NCBI RefSeq assembly: GCF_015326965.1
Contig: NZ_CP017659.1
Location: 3,910,501 to 3,974,500, forward strand
DNA: 64,000 nucleotides
Direction of reading: 5' to 3'
Source: Paenibacillus sp. JZ16
GTDB taxonomy: Bacteria; Bacillota; Bacilli; Paenibacillales; Paenibacillaceae
Shown here: positions 36,622 through 46,355 of the stretch, in pieces
Layout: each line of letters opens with the position of its first letter
Position numbering within the stretch: the stretch's first letter is position 1
Notes under the pieces: model-generated
The model's database searches: none
Told to the model about the DNA's origin: nothing
What the model saw: only the letters and a program-made list of their open reading frames with translations
Program-made: the position numbers and the translations under genes

Positions 36622-37974
36622 TTGGATGACAGTATAGGCTTAAATTTATTCTTAGTCGCTGTGCTTATCGCAGCTACCGCTTTTTTCGTTATGACGGAAT
36701 TTGCTATCATAAGACTTCGCCCCAGCCGGGTAGACCAATTGGTAATGGAAGGGCGCAAAGGCGCGCTTGCCGTCAAAAAGGTAACTTCGAATCTGGATGG
36801 ATATCTGTCCGCGTGTCAGCTGGGAATTACCATCACGGCGCTCGGTCTTGGTTGGCTCGGGGAACCGACCATCGAGAAAATTCTTCACCCGGTGTTTGAT
36901 AGCTTTGCAATTCCTGCGGCCATCGGATCGCTAATCTCGTTTTTGCTTGCATTTATTATCATGACTTATATTCACGTCGTTATCGGTGAACTTGCGCCGA
37001 AGACGATTGCTATTAATAAAGCGGAAGCCGTGTCGTTCCTCTGTGCGACACCTATTATCTGGTTTAACCGGATCATGTACCCGTTCATCTGGTTGCTGAA
37101 CGGATCCGCCAACAAAATCGTTCGTCTGTTCGGCATGCATCCCGCCAGTGAGCACGAGGAAGCTCACTCGGAAGAAGAACTCCGCATGATTCTGAGCGAC
37201 AGTTATGAGAGCGGAAAGATCAACCAAGCTGAATACGGTTATGTAAGCCGAATTTTTGCTTTTGATGATATGCTTGCCAAAGAAATTATGGTACCCCGTA
37301 CCGATATGATCTGCCTGTATGTCGATAAGCCGCTTGCCACTAATCTGCAGATCATCAAGCGCGAGCAGTACACCCGTTTTCCGGTTGTACGCGGTGACAA
37401 GGACCAGATCGTCGGCATGGTGAACACCAAGCAGTTCTTTCTGGAGTTTGATGACAATTCCAACATCGACTTGACCAAGCTGATTCATCCGGCCATGACG
37501 GTATCCGAAGCGATACCGATCAAGAAATTGCTTCGGAAAATGCAGCAGGAAGGCACGCATATGGCCATCCTGATCGATGAATACGGCGGCACCTCGGGGA
37601 TGATCACGATCGAGGATATTCTCGAGGAGATCGTCGGCGAAATCCGCGACGAATTCGACGAGGATGAAGAACGCGAGTTGACCCAGCCTGAGCCGAACCG
37701 CATTATTGCCGACGGCAAGGTATCCATTAACCGGATCAACGATCTGCTTCACATCGACCTGAGCACCGATGACCTGGATACGATCGGCGGCTGGCTGTAC
37801 GGACATAACTCCGAGCTTGCCAAAGGCGATACATGGACTTACGGTGAACTGACGTTTACCATCATCGAGAAGAAGACCCACCGCTACACGAAGCTGCAAA
37901 TTGTTAAAGAAACAGCCGAAACAGCAGCGGAAGAGGCAGCTGCCGTCGCAGCTGCAAGCGAAAACAACGAATAG
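36622..37974 (+). CDS. CNNM/CorC-like hemolysin-family transporter (DUF21 + CBS pair)
   Basis: 450 residues. A DUF21 membrane domain of four segments contains the VIGELAPKTIAINKAE motif. Two CBS domains follow (EIMVPRTDMICL and EYGGTSGMITIEDILEEIVG), then a CorC_HlyC domain (RIIADGKVSINRINDLL). Such proteins export or sense magnesium or related divalent cations. The start is ambiguous; TTG 36622 has AAAGGA 10 bases upstream, while GTG 36613 is one base from it. The C-terminus ends in an Ala/Glu-rich tail. Confidence 0.9.
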   Translation: MDDSIGLNLFLVAVLIAATAFFVMTEFAIIRLRPSRVDQLVMEGRKGALAVKKVTSNLDGYLSACQLGITITALGLGWLGEPTIEKILHPVFDSFAIPAAIGSLISFLLAFIIMTYIHVVIGELAPKTIAINKAEAVSFLCATPIIWFNRIMYPFIWLLNGSANKIVRLFGMHPASEHEEAHSEEELRMILSDSYESGKINQAEYGYVSRIFAFDDMLAKEIMVPRTDMICLYVDKPLATNLQIIKREQYTRFPVVRGDKDQIVGMVNTKQFFLEFDDNSNIDLTKLIHPAMTVSEAIPIKKLLRKMQQEGTHMAILIDEYGGTSGMITIEDILEEIVGEIRDEFDEDEERELTQPEPNRIIADGKVSINRINDLLHIDLSTDDLDTIGGWLYGHNSELAKGDTWTYGELTFTIIEKKTHRYTKLQIVKETAETAAEEAAAVAAASENNE

Positions 37975-37989
37975 ATAACAGATAGCCAT

Positions 37990-38028
37990 GCCGCCATGCA
38001 GCCTTACCGGGTTATGCATGGCGGCTTT
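37990..38028 (+). terminator. Terminator after the CNNM/CorC-like gene
   Basis: GCCGCCATGCA / TGCATGGCGGC stem with a loop of about 13 bases, then TTTTC. It lies 15 bases after the gene. Confidence 0.8.
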
Positions 38029-38124
38029 TCGTATACCGGAATGGCATTTTAACACTTTAACAAGTTATAACTCTGCTGTAATATAGAAATAATCGAATTT
38101 TATACATATGGGGGGCAGCAAGTC

Positions 38125-39714
38125 ATGAATCGTCAAATCGCTATCATTGGGAGCAGCGGGGGCAATCTGTACAATCTCGGCGGCAAAGACCCGCGCAAGC
38201 TGCTGGATGAGATATTGATGCAGCTGGAGAGCGCAGGCCTGTCCTGCGGGGCGCTGCAGTTTATTGCTGCCCAGGTCTCCATGGATGCAGCCAAGGATAC
38301 AACGCCCGCCGCGCTTTACAGCTGGAGCATTTCTCAAGGGGAGCCCATCGTTATTGCCGAGGGCACTCTTAAGCAGGTCAATCAGGCGGCTGAACGGCTG
38401 GACCGGGAGATTGCCGAGCAGATTGAACTCGGCGAGATTGACGGCATCATCGTTATGAGTGCCGACCCTGAGGGCAGCAACCGGCACGCCATTGAGGCTG
38501 CTGCCAAGTTCCGATTGCCAGTGACCGGTACTGGCGGAGCTTCCATGGCCATCATCCAAACCAAAGGCGCGCATGTCATCGCCGCTTCGGGTACCACCGG
38601 AACCACCAACCGAACCCGCGCGGTCACCTTTGTTACTTCCCTCAGCAAGCATTGGCGACTAACGTATCGGCCGGTCATCGGAAATGCAGCCGCGAACCTT
38701 CACGGAGCGTCCGGAAGCTCGTCGCCATGGCGGCGCATCAATATTCGGGGCATTATGATGGCATCCCTCCCCGGGTTTATCGGCATGGCCCTGATTCTCG
38801 CAGTCAGCAAAATCCCGGGGTTATCCTCGCTGACCGAAGTGTTTGATCTATTGATTAAGGCGCTGCCGGTCATCGTTGCTGTGATCGCTGCCAAACAGGT
38901 ATCCGAACTGGACGAGGTATCCATCGTGGCAGGCATCGTGGCAGGTGTCCTCTCCGTCGAGGGGGGCATTATCGGAGGCATCATTGGCGGAATTGGCGCA
39001 GGTATCATCGTCCATTACATATTCCGTCAGTGCGTGGAGTGGCGTTTCCCCGCAACCACGGTCAACATTGTTGCAGGCGGTATATCGGGACTGATTGCCG
39101 GTCTGCTGGTTTACTTCCTCATTGCACCGATTGCGCTGAGTGCAGGGCAAGGCATCCGCTTCCTGATCGAAACGCTTGTCTCCTGGAGCCCGGCTATAGC
39201 CGGATTGATTGCAGGCCTGCTGATCTGGCCCGCGATCATTGGCGGCGTTTATCATGCGGCCATCCTGCCAATTGTACTGCTGGAGATGGAGACAACAAGC
39301 AACAGCTTCCTCGGCGCGGTGGATATGGTCGGTCTGGTGATGGTGTCCGCAGGAATCACGCTGGCCAACATTATCGCCCCGCGGGATAAGGGAGAAGCGG
39401 CCGTAGCGGCTCCCGGGTTTGCTATCAATATGGGTTTTGGCACCTTCGTTGAAGCCGCCTATCCCTTCATGTTTTCGAACAAACTCGTGTTTGCTGGAGC
39501 GATTGCTTCCGCAGGTCTTGGCGGCATGCTCGTCGGTTTATTCGGCGTTCGGGGAACCGCCTACGTGCCTTCCTTTATCGGTCCCATCACATCGAATAAC
39601 ACCATTGGCTTCCTGATCTCCATGGCAGCCAGCATGCTCTGCTCGTTCCTGATTACGTTCTTCGTAAACAAACTGTCCGGTTATCGGGATGCGAAAAACA
39701 CCGTGAGCATGTAG
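38125..39714 (+). CDS. EIIC-like multi-pass membrane protein with unrecognised N-terminal domain
   Basis: 529 residues. The first 200 are soluble: a Gly-rich N-terminus IGSSGGNLYNLGGK, then EIDGIIVMSADPEGSNRHAIEAAAKF and GTGGASMAIIQTKGAHVIAASGTTGT. Residues about 205-525 form nine to ten helices with PTS EIIC-style features (VEGGIIGGIIGGIGAG, GPITSNNTIGFLIS). No phospho-accepting EIIA or EIIB is nearby, so sugar transport by PTS is unproven. A G-rich RBS is 9 bases before the ATG. The N-terminal domain is not one I can name. Confidence 0.7.
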   Translation: MNRQIAIIGSSGGNLYNLGGKDPRKLLDEILMQLESAGLSCGALQFIAAQVSMDAAKDTTPAALYSWSISQGEPIVIAEGTLKQVNQAAERLDREIAEQIELGEIDGIIVMSADPEGSNRHAIEAAAKFRLPVTGTGGASMAIIQTKGAHVIAASGTTGTTNRTRAVTFVTSLSKHWRLTYRPVIGNAAANLHGASGSSSPWRRINIRGIMMASLPGFIGMALILAVSKIPGLSSLTEVFDLLIKALPVIVAVIAAKQVSELDEVSIVAGIVAGVLSVEGGIIGGIIGGIGAGIIVHYIFRQCVEWRFPATTVNIVAGGISGLIAGLLVYFLIAPIALSAGQGIRFLIETLVSWSPAIAGLIAGLLIWPAIIGGVYHAAILPIVLLEMETTSNSFLGAVDMVGLVMVSAGITLANIIAPRDKGEAAVAAPGFAINMGFGTFVEAAYPFMFSNKLVFAGAIASAGLGGMLVGLFGVRGTAYVPSFIGPITSNNTIGFLISMAASMLCSFLITFFVNKLSGYRDAKNTVSM

Positions 39715-39837
39715 GATATGGTCAGCTCCAATAAGCAGGATTTTAACTAACCAAATGTCCTGAAAAAGGGTTTATATTATAGATAGGCTCCTTGATTTGG
39801 ATGCCTATACCCATTCGAAAAACGGAAGGAGGTTATG

Positions 39838-40392
39838 ATGATCGTGAAATTCAGAAGAATATCGTTGTTCGCGCTGACAAGTGTCCTGCTGGCCGCTTCG
39901 CTAATCTGGAACAGCGAACAAGCAGCCGCTAACGATGCAGAGAACTATTCCGTGAAGGCAGCAGGCACCCCCATGACTAGCGTTCTTGTTCACAAAGGCA
40001 AAGCGTACGTTCCGCTCAAGTCCTTAGCCGATGCAATGGGGTATGAAATTTCCTATACGCTGAAGGAGGAGTTGGACAACTTTCATCAATATGACGTGAA
40101 GGCTGCGAACAGCCCCCCGGTATCGATATGGGGCAACGACAGATGGGGGTATACGATCGTTCGGCGGGCAACGCAAGAGATGAACGTGAACGATATCGAT
40201 ATTTATAAGCCGGCCAAGCTATGCCCCGAGGAATCGGACCATTGCAAGCTTGATGAGAGCAAGTATAACGGCCCTCTTTTTATCAAGAACACCCTCTACG
40301 TACCTGTCCGAGACATGGCCACAGCCTTAAATCTGAAGCTGACCATGAAGCAGACCCAGAAAGGGCGCATCATTCATCTGTCCCAGCGCTGA
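39838..40392 (+). CDS. Secreted copper amine oxidase N-terminal-like domain protein
   Basis: 184 residues. The signal peptide (about 1-30) contains FALTSVLLAASLIW and ends near AAANDA. Two repeats typical of the copper amine oxidase N-terminal (stalk) domain follow: KGKAYVPLKSLADAMGYEISY and KNTLYVPVRDMATALNLKLTM. Such domains are common in secreted proteins of Paenibacillaceae and are thought to bind cell-wall or surface ligands. ATG 39838 has GGAGG at 5 bases; ATG 39835 is an alternative. A strong bidirectional terminator follows. Confidence 0.8.
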   Translation: MIVKFRRISLFALTSVLLAASLIWNSEQAAANDAENYSVKAAGTPMTSVLVHKGKAYVPLKSLADAMGYEISYTLKEELDNFHQYDVKAANSPPVSIWGNDRWGYTIVRRATQEMNVNDIDIYKPAKLCPEESDHCKLDESKYNGPLFIKNTLYVPVRDMATALNLKLTMKQTQKGRIIHLSQR

Positions 40393-40421
40393 AGCTCCCA
40401 TTTCCCCCTAACGAATACTTG

Positions 40422-40460
40422 AAAAAGCCAGGCAGAGTCACGAACTCCGCCTGGCTTTTA
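40422..40460. terminator. Bidirectional terminator between convergent genes
   Basis: AAAAGCCAGGC(A)GAGT / ACTC(C)GCCTGGCTTTT with a 5-base loop. It has A before and T after the stem, so both strands end in a T-run. It separates the plus-strand secreted protein from the minus-strand membrane protein. Confidence 0.9.
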
Positions 40461-40503
40461 ATCGGAATAGAGGCAATCCAATCCTTCAATTTTTCCATAC
40501 TCC

Positions 40504-41538
40504 TCATTCCAGTCCTCTGATTTCAATGTCATCCGTGGACGTGATTTTCGAAATATCAAACTCCCTGAAAATATGGGTGCTCTGTTTCCCATTCATATCA
40601 AAATCCTGCTCTAGCTTCTTTACACGGTCCGGCGTCTTCAAATCCGCCCCATAATATTCAATGTGAAGGTCCGTCTCCCCCGGTACCGCCACCGAAGGCA
40701 GCCGCCGAATCAGCTCCAGCACCCGTTCCTTCTCTTGCGCCAGATTGTCTGCCGTCAGATCCGCGAATACGATTAAACTGATATTCTGACTGATATTCCC
40801 GTCAGTATTTACGAGTTGGTTATAATCACGCTCGATGGTGTCGAAATCGGAGTTAACATAAGCATTCGCAAACGCCTGGTCCGGATAAAGCTCGGCCAGC
40901 AGAGGTTTCAGCCGGTCTCTCAGCTGCTGTCCCCACAGCAGATTCAAATATGTATCATTCGATATGCTGGGAGGGCTGGCTTCATTGCTGCTAAGCGTGA
41001 ATTCCAGCTCAGGCGACTGTACCGGATGGGCTCTCAGATTGTATGAGCCGATGGCCCAGGTATAGTCCACGTCCGTAACTTTAAAGGGTTCGTTGTACTT
41101 CTGTTCCAAATAGGACTCTGCCGCCTCCTGGACCTCTCGTTTCTCGGCGGCCGTCTTCATGAACGGAGCCGATCCCCAGGTATACCCCGAGTAGATGGAC
41201 CCGGCGAACAGGGCAAGTCCAATCACCGTCCGCAAGACGATTTTCCAAGGAGAGGCGAGTTGGCGCTTCCGCTTCTCGTCGAACATCGGTTTCTTGGGTG
41301 ATCGGTAGTTGAAATAAATAACCGGTATAATCAGACCTATAATATGTAGTCCAATAGCGAGCGGACCAATAATCAGGCCCAAAAATCCCAATGTCATGAA
41401 AAAAATAAACAAAGCCGCTCCCTGAAACGCCATAAGCAGCGTTCCGCCTATAATCATACCCGGCGTCCCGATATAAAACATCCCGAGCCCGGTGCATATC
41501 AGAGAGAGCAGCGTGGCAATCCATTGATGTTTCTTCAA
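40504..41538 (-). CDS. Hypothetical membrane protein with extracytoplasmic domain
   Basis: 344 residues. Two to three hydrophobic segments lie near the N-terminus (about 6-75), with a fourth at about 105-125. An extracytoplasmic region of about 200 residues follows. The N-terminal GLGMFYIGTPGMIIGG recalls TM2-like sequences. The exported part has no motif I know. An ATG with RBS-like sequence starts the gene. Function unknown. Confidence 0.65.
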   Translation of the reverse strand: MKKHQWIATLLSLICTGLGMFYIGTPGMIIGGTLLMAFQGAALFIFFMTLGFLGLIIGPLAIGLHIIGLIIPVIYFNYRSPKKPMFDEKRKRQLASPWKIVLRTVIGLALFAGSIYSGYTWGSAPFMKTAAEKREVQEAAESYLEQKYNEPFKVTDVDYTWAIGSYNLRAHPVQSPELEFTLSSNEASPPSISNDTYLNLLWGQQLRDRLKPLLAELYPDQAFANAYVNSDFDTIERDYNQLVNTDGNISQNISLIVFADLTADNLAQEKERVLELIRRLPSVAVPGETDLHIEYYGADLKTPDRVKKLEQDFDMNGKQSTHIFREFDISKITSTDDIEIRGLE

Positions 41539-41635
41539 GTTATCATCCGTCCTTCATGCAAATGGTTTATCAATCATGGTCAATATCCTGACACCCTATT
41601 ATAACCGCTGCGGAGCTTGGGAAAAGAAAAAATCT

Positions 41636-41676
41636 AAAAACCAAAACCCATTTCACCGTGGTGAAATGGGTTTTGG
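41636..41676 (-). terminator. Terminator after fumC
   Basis: A perfect 17-bp inverted repeat CCAAAACCCATTTCACC / GGTGAAATGGGTTTTGG with a two-base centre, followed by T-rich sequence on the minus strand. Located 45 bases after the fumC stop. Confidence 0.88.
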
Positions 41677-41720
41677 GTCAACCGAGGCATGTTTTCCGAT
41701 CAAGCTCCAAACATACGCCC

Positions 41721-43109
41721 TTACTCCTTCGGATGGATCATTTCTTCCGGACGAACGATCCGGTCAAAATCCTCTCCGCTTAACAGCCCGCTTGCCAGAG
41801 CCGCCTCGCGAAGCGTTGTCCCTTCTTTATGCGCTTTTTTTGCGATGGCCGCTGCATTCTCATATCCGATATGCGGATTCAGCGCTGTCACCAGCATCAG
41901 CGACCGCTCCATGTTCGTACGGAGAACGTCAAGGTTGGCTTCGATGCCGACCGCGCAATTCTGGTCGAATGAATCCATCGCATCCGACAGCAGGCGTACG
42001 GACTGCAAGAAGTTATAGATGATGACCGGTTTAAAGACGTTTAGCTCAAAATTACCCTGGCTTGCTGCAAAACCGATCGTGGCATCGTTGCCCATCACTT
42101 GGCAGACTACCATCGTCAGTGCCTCGCTCTGGGTTGGGTTCACTTTCCCCGGCATGATCGAGCTGCCCGGTTCGTTGGCAGGGATCGAGATCTCGCCAAT
42201 CCCGGAACGGGGACCGCTTGCCAGCCAGCGAACGTCGTTGGCGATCTTCATCAGATCGGCAGCCAGCGCCTTCAGCGCCCCATGGGCAAATACAATCTCG
42301 TCATGACTGGTCAGCGAATGGAACTTGTTGCTGGCTGACGTGTAGCTTTTTCCAATTTGCATGCTGATTTCAGCAGCCGTCATTTCTCCGAATTTCGGAT
42401 GTGCGTTAATGCCGGTGCCGACGGCAGTACCGCCAATAGCCAGCTCACGCAGCGGTTCTACGGCGGAAGCCAGCATCAATTCACACTTCTCGAGCATCCG
42501 GTGCCAGCCGCTGATTTCCTGTCCGAGGGTCAGCGGTGTGGCATCTTGAAGATGCGTGCGGCCGATTTTGATCAGGTCCTTATATTCATCGCTTTTCTTC
42601 TCGAGCGTTTTCTTCAAGCGGCGCAGCGCGGGCAGCACATGATCTTCCACGGCCACGACCGCGGCCATGTGCATCGCTGTCGGAAACGTATCGTTAGAGC
42701 TTTGGGATTTGTTGACGTCGTCGTTGGGATGAACGCGCAGGGCGCTGTCTTTTTGCTCAAGCAGCTGATTGGCCCGATTCGCAATGACTTCGTTCACGTT
42801 CATATTGGACTGCGTGCCGCTGCCGGTCTGCCAAACCACCAGCGGAAAGTGCTCATCCCACTTGCCGGCCACAATCTCATCGGCGGCGGTCGTAATGGCA
42901 TCGACCTTGTCTGCTTCCAGCTTGCCGAGCTTGCCATTCACGATAGCCGCGCTTTTCTTCAATATCGCAAACGCCCGAATGATTTCCTTCGGCATCGTTT
43001 CGGTTCCAATCCGGAAATTCTCGGAACTGCGCTGTGTCTGCGCTGCCCATAGCTTATCCGCAGGCACTTTAACCTCACCCAGGGTATCCTTCTCAATACG
43101 ATAATCCAT
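41721..43109 (-). CDS. fumC: Class II fumarate hydratase
   Basis: 462 residues of the aspartase/fumarase superfamily, catalysing reversible hydration of fumarate to malate. The signature [11 protein letters not shown], the [21 protein letters not shown] region and [16 protein letters not shown] are all present and the length is normal. It stands alone, with a terminator after it, and is a housekeeping TCA cycle gene. Confidence 0.97.
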   Translation of the reverse strand: MDYRIEKDTLGEVKVPADKLWAAQTQRSSENFRIGTETMPKEIIRAFAILKKSAAIVNGKLGKLEADKVDAITTAADEIVAGKWDEHFPLVVWQTGSGTQSNMNVNEVIANRANQLLEQKDSALRVHPNDDVNKSQSSNDTFPTAMHMAAVVAVEDHVLPALRRLKKTLEKKSDEYKDLIKIGRTHLQDATPLTLGQEISGWHRMLEKCELMLASAVEPLRELAIGGTAVGTGINAHPKFGEMTAAEISMQIGKSYTSASNKFHSLTSHDEIVFAHGALKALAADLMKIANDVRWLASGPRSGIGEISIPANEPGSSIMPGKVNPTQSEALTMVVCQVMGNDATIGFAASQGNFELNVFKPVIIYNFLQSVRLLSDAMDSFDQNCAVGIEANLDVLRTNMERSLMLVTALNPHIGYENAAAIAKKAHKEGTTLREAALASGLLSGEDFDRIVRPEEMIHPKE

Positions 43110-43348
43110 CCCAACTTCCTCCTTTGGCTTCCTTGAATTTAAGCGCTTATTATTCCATCTCCCCTATTATGACATAGACTTGCCCAAGAAAAAAACAGAC
43201 CGGATGAACAGCTGCGACTTCCATACGTACAGCCTTGATTCGGCTGATTTCCAGGCTCGCTTGCTCGCCGTCACCTCACACGGAACAATGGCAGGTGCCT
43301 CACGATTCGCTGTGCTTCTTCAATCAAGCTAACGGCACTATTGCCAAT

Positions 43349-44374
43349 TCACAACAGCCACTGGAACCAGCGAGCATGCCCATCCGTCCGCGCGACCGTA
43401 ATCTCGCATCGCTCGCCCCCGAGGATATAGTCCGCATGAAGATCGCCATCCTGCATATTGTTGTAGACATGGACGATATCGCGGACGCTTCCGATTTCAT
43501 TCAAGTGATGCAGCAGCTTTTGCTTGGATGCCTCCGGGATCTGATTAGCCACATGCGTATGAAATACGCAAATGACGGCCTCCTCAGGGACGCCCTTCAC
43601 GATATCGGGAAGCAGTTCGGTCCCGTCCCCTTCCCGGAACTGTATCCCGGACTGCTGCTTCAATACCTCCGCCGCATGCTCCAGCATGGATACCCTGTCG
43701 TGATTACCCGGCCAGATTAAAGACCGCAGCCACAAAAAGTGCTCCGGGTTCCGCACGTCATTCACATGCAGATCGATCCCCATCCGATAGACCACCGGGG
43801 GAATGGAGGCTGGCAGGAACGGCATCCGACCTCCCCTGATCTCCGATGTAATATGAACCTTCGACCCCGCTAGGCCGTAACGAATCGCGTCTCCATAGGA
43901 GTAGCTGTACTGATCCCACAGCAGCTGCAATCCGGCACTGGTTCCAAGCTCCACCAAGGCAAGCGGCTTACGGACCTTATCATAGATCGAGCAGAACACC
44001 GGGTACAAATACGCACAGCGGCGGACTTCGTTCGTCTGTACCCGTTTACTCTCCAGGATCCTGATAATGGCTGCCTGATGCTTCAGCACAAATGAACGAA
44101 AATAGGGATAACAGGAGCTTATTTCCTTCGGATGCTCCACTAGACCCGGGTAATACGCCCTCAGATCCGGCCCCTCACCCTGCAGCAGCAAATATTGGAC
44201 GGCGCCAAACAGCATATTGGGGACAGGCTGGCCTGCAGGAACATACGCAGCGACTTGCAGCAGCTCTTCATCATCGGCTATATGGCCAGCCAAGTACTCA
44301 TAGAACACACTGGATCCCGGACATTCCCGTTCAGCAAAATGACGAAACACGTTCACCAACTGTTTCGAATCCAC
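43349..44374 (-). CDS. DUF2332 family protein
   Basis: 341 residues. The sequence has the DUF2332 layout: an N-terminal helical part (FRHFAERECPGSSVFYEYLAGHIADDEELL), a central methyltransferase-like LVELGTSAGLQLLWDQYSY, and C-terminal ICVFHTHVANQIPEASKQKL. The function is not established. Start GTG 44374 is preferred, as AGGGG lies 10 bases upstream; the reading from 44386 begins inside the RBS region. Confidence 0.75.
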   Translation of the reverse strand: MDSKQLVNVFRHFAERECPGSSVFYEYLAGHIADDEELLQVAAYVPAGQPVPNMLFGAVQYLLLQGEGPDLRAYYPGLVEHPKEISSCYPYFRSFVLKHQAAIIRILESKRVQTNEVRRCAYLYPVFCSIYDKVRKPLALVELGTSAGLQLLWDQYSYSYGDAIRYGLAGSKVHITSEIRGGRMPFLPASIPPVVYRMGIDLHVNDVRNPEHFLWLRSLIWPGNHDRVSMLEHAAEVLKQQSGIQFREGDGTELLPDIVKGVPEEAVICVFHTHVANQIPEASKQKLLHHLNEIGSVRDIVHVYNNMQDGDLHADYILGGERCEITVARTDGHARWFQWLL

Positions 44375-44496
44375 CCTACACCACACCCCTAACGTTGTAA
44401 TTAACCTTTTATCCTGCTTAAGACTAATGTTACATCTTTCCAGAAGGCGCGTGGATTCTGATCTTTTATCGGGCTTATAAGAAAAAAAGAAGGCAA

Positions 44497-44536
44497 CAAA
44501 AAGAAGAACCGCCCTCCTGAAAAGGCCGGTTCTTCT
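44497..44536 (-). terminator. Terminator after the cyd operon
   Basis: AGAAGAACCG(G)CC / GG(G)CGGTTCTTCT stem, then TTTTT on the minus strand, about 25 bases beyond the cydC stop. Confidence 0.88.
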
Positions 44537-44558
44537 GCTGGCAAATCGCTATCGCTGT

Positions 44559-46355
44559 CTATATCGCCGGACGATCCAAACGGTACAGGTTCCGATACCG
44601 CGGATATCGCTGCATCAGCTCATCATGGGTACCCCGCATGACGATTTGACCGTCTTCCATGAAAAGGATCTCGTCCATGCGCTCCACGCCGACCAGATGA
44701 TGCGTCACCCAGATCAAGGTCCGGTCCTGCAGGCTGGCGAATATGGTGGACAGCAGTTCCCGCTCGGTCTTGGGATCCAGCCCGACCGTAGGCTCATCCA
44801 GAATGACAACGGGTGTTTTCTGCAGCAGGATTCGGGCCAAAGCCACACGCTGGCGCTCTCCTCCGGAGAAACGCTGCCCGGCTTCCTGCATTCGGGTGCG
44901 AAGACCTTCCGGAAGGGAAGCCACCAACGGTTCTAGCCGTGCCAATGCAACCGCGTCCCGTATTTCCGCTTCCGTGGCATCCGGCTGTCCGAGCCGGATG
45001 TTGTTTGCTAGCGTCGTATCGAACAAATGCGGACTCTGGTTCAACACCGAAATAACGGAAGATATCTCATCGCCAAACCGCACGGAATCCACTCCGCCTA
45101 AAGTCAGGCTGCCCCCTGAGGGTGCCAGCACACCCTGAATCAGCTGCAGCAGGGTGGATTTGCCAGCACCTGAACGCCCTATAATGGCTACCTTGGCCCC
45201 AGGAGGAATATCCAGGGATACATCCGTTAACGTAGCCCCTTCCCCATTCATACCGGATCGTTCCAGCCCGGATTTGCCGCCTGCCGCCTGATCATAACGG
45301 AAGCTGACGCCATCCGCCTTCACTTGGACACCGCTGCTTATGACAGATTCGATCTCTCCCTTATTGAGCTGTTGACCCCGATTCCGTTTCCCTTCAGATG
45401 TTTCGGCGCTTTCTATCGCCTGAAGTCTTGCGACCGATTGGCCGTACTGCGGAATCCGCTCCACGGCTTCGGATACCGGCAGGAATGCGTCCATTAACGG
45501 GAACACAACCAGCACGCAAGCCGCGATCAGCGTAACATCGATCGAGCCGTCCGCATACTGCCTTCCTGACCAATACACCATCGATACCACCGTCACGGCA
45601 ACCACGCATTGGCCGATAAAAGCCCGAAGACGCGACCAGCGCTTGAGAGAGCGATCGGTCCGGTCGACCTCCGCTTCATCCGCCTCATATCCGGTCAGGA
45701 ATTCCGCCTGCCGGCCGCTGACATACCATTCATGAATGCCCAGTACCGCGTCGGTCAGCTTCTGGTAGAGGTTGCTTCGGGCCTGCTTCATTTCCCGGTT
45801 CTTCCGCTTGGTGAGCAGCAGGGAAACGAGCGGCAGTACCAGAATCAGCACGGCTGCATACAGCGCGAGCAGAAGGGCAAATGCCGGATCAAACAGGCCG
45901 ACGGCCAGAATGACCCCGGCGTATAACACAAGCGCAACAATCGATGGAAAGACCGTACGAATATAGACGTCCTGCAAATACTCGATATCATCGGAGAGCA
46001 CGCCCAGCAGATCCCCGGTGCGGTACCGGGAGGATAAACGGAGGGCTTGCGGTTCCAGAATGCGGTACAGCCGCAGGCGCATCTGGGACAGGATGCGGAG
46101 AATCGTGTCATGCCCCACCAGGCGCTCCACGTAATGGATGACCGCGCGTCCGATGCCGAAGGTCCGAACCCCTACGGTCGGCACGTATACCATCAGGATA
46201 TTTTCCGGCCGTAGGGCGGACTTGGAGATCAAATACCCGGATGTGAACATCAGCATCCCGGCGAACAGGATCGTGAGCACACCAAGCAACACAATCAGCA
46301 GAAAGCGCCAGAAGTTTGCCGTTACATAAGGCCGAAACCACGATTCCTGCTTCAT
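44559..46355 (-). CDS. cydC: Cysteine/glutathione ABC exporter subunit CydC
   Basis: 598 residues, an ABC half-exporter required for cytochrome bd assembly. Six membrane helices are followed by a linker and an ATPase domain: Walker A GRSGAGKST, signature FSGGERQ and Walker B VVILDEPTVG. It overlaps cydD by 4 bases and closes the cydABDC operon. The order here is A-B-D-C. The C-terminus ends LYRLDRPAI. Confidence 0.92.
   Translation of the reverse strand: MKQESWFRPYVTANFWRFLLIVLLGVLTILFAGMLMFTSGYLISKSALRPENILMVYVPTVGVRTFGIGRAVIHYVERLVGHDTILRILSQMRLRLYRILEPQALRLSSRYRTGDLLGVLSDDIEYLQDVYIRTVFPSIVALVLYAGVILAVGLFDPAFALLLALYAAVLILVLPLVSLLLTKRKNREMKQARSNLYQKLTDAVLGIHEWYVSGRQAEFLTGYEADEAEVDRTDRSLKRWSRLRAFIGQCVVAVTVVSMVYWSGRQYADGSIDVTLIAACVLVVFPLMDAFLPVSEAVERIPQYGQSVARLQAIESAETSEGKRNRGQQLNKGEIESVISSGVQVKADGVSFRYDQAAGGKSGLERSGMNGEGATLTDVSLDIPPGAKVAIIGRSGAGKSTLLQLIQGVLAPSGGSLTLGGVDSVRFGDEISSVISVLNQSPHLFDTTLANNIRLGQPDATEAEIRDAVALARLEPLVASLPEGLRTRMQEAGQRFSGGERQRVALARILLQKTPVVILDEPTVGLDPKTERELLSTIFASLQDRTLIWVTHHLVGVERMDEILFMEDGQIVMRGTHDELMQRYPRYRNLYRLDRPAI

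Noticed and set aside
36931..38055. A 374-aa open frame on the minus strand
   Set aside because: It lies opposite the well-supported CNNM/CorC gene and its translation has no domain or low-complexity pattern of a real protein.
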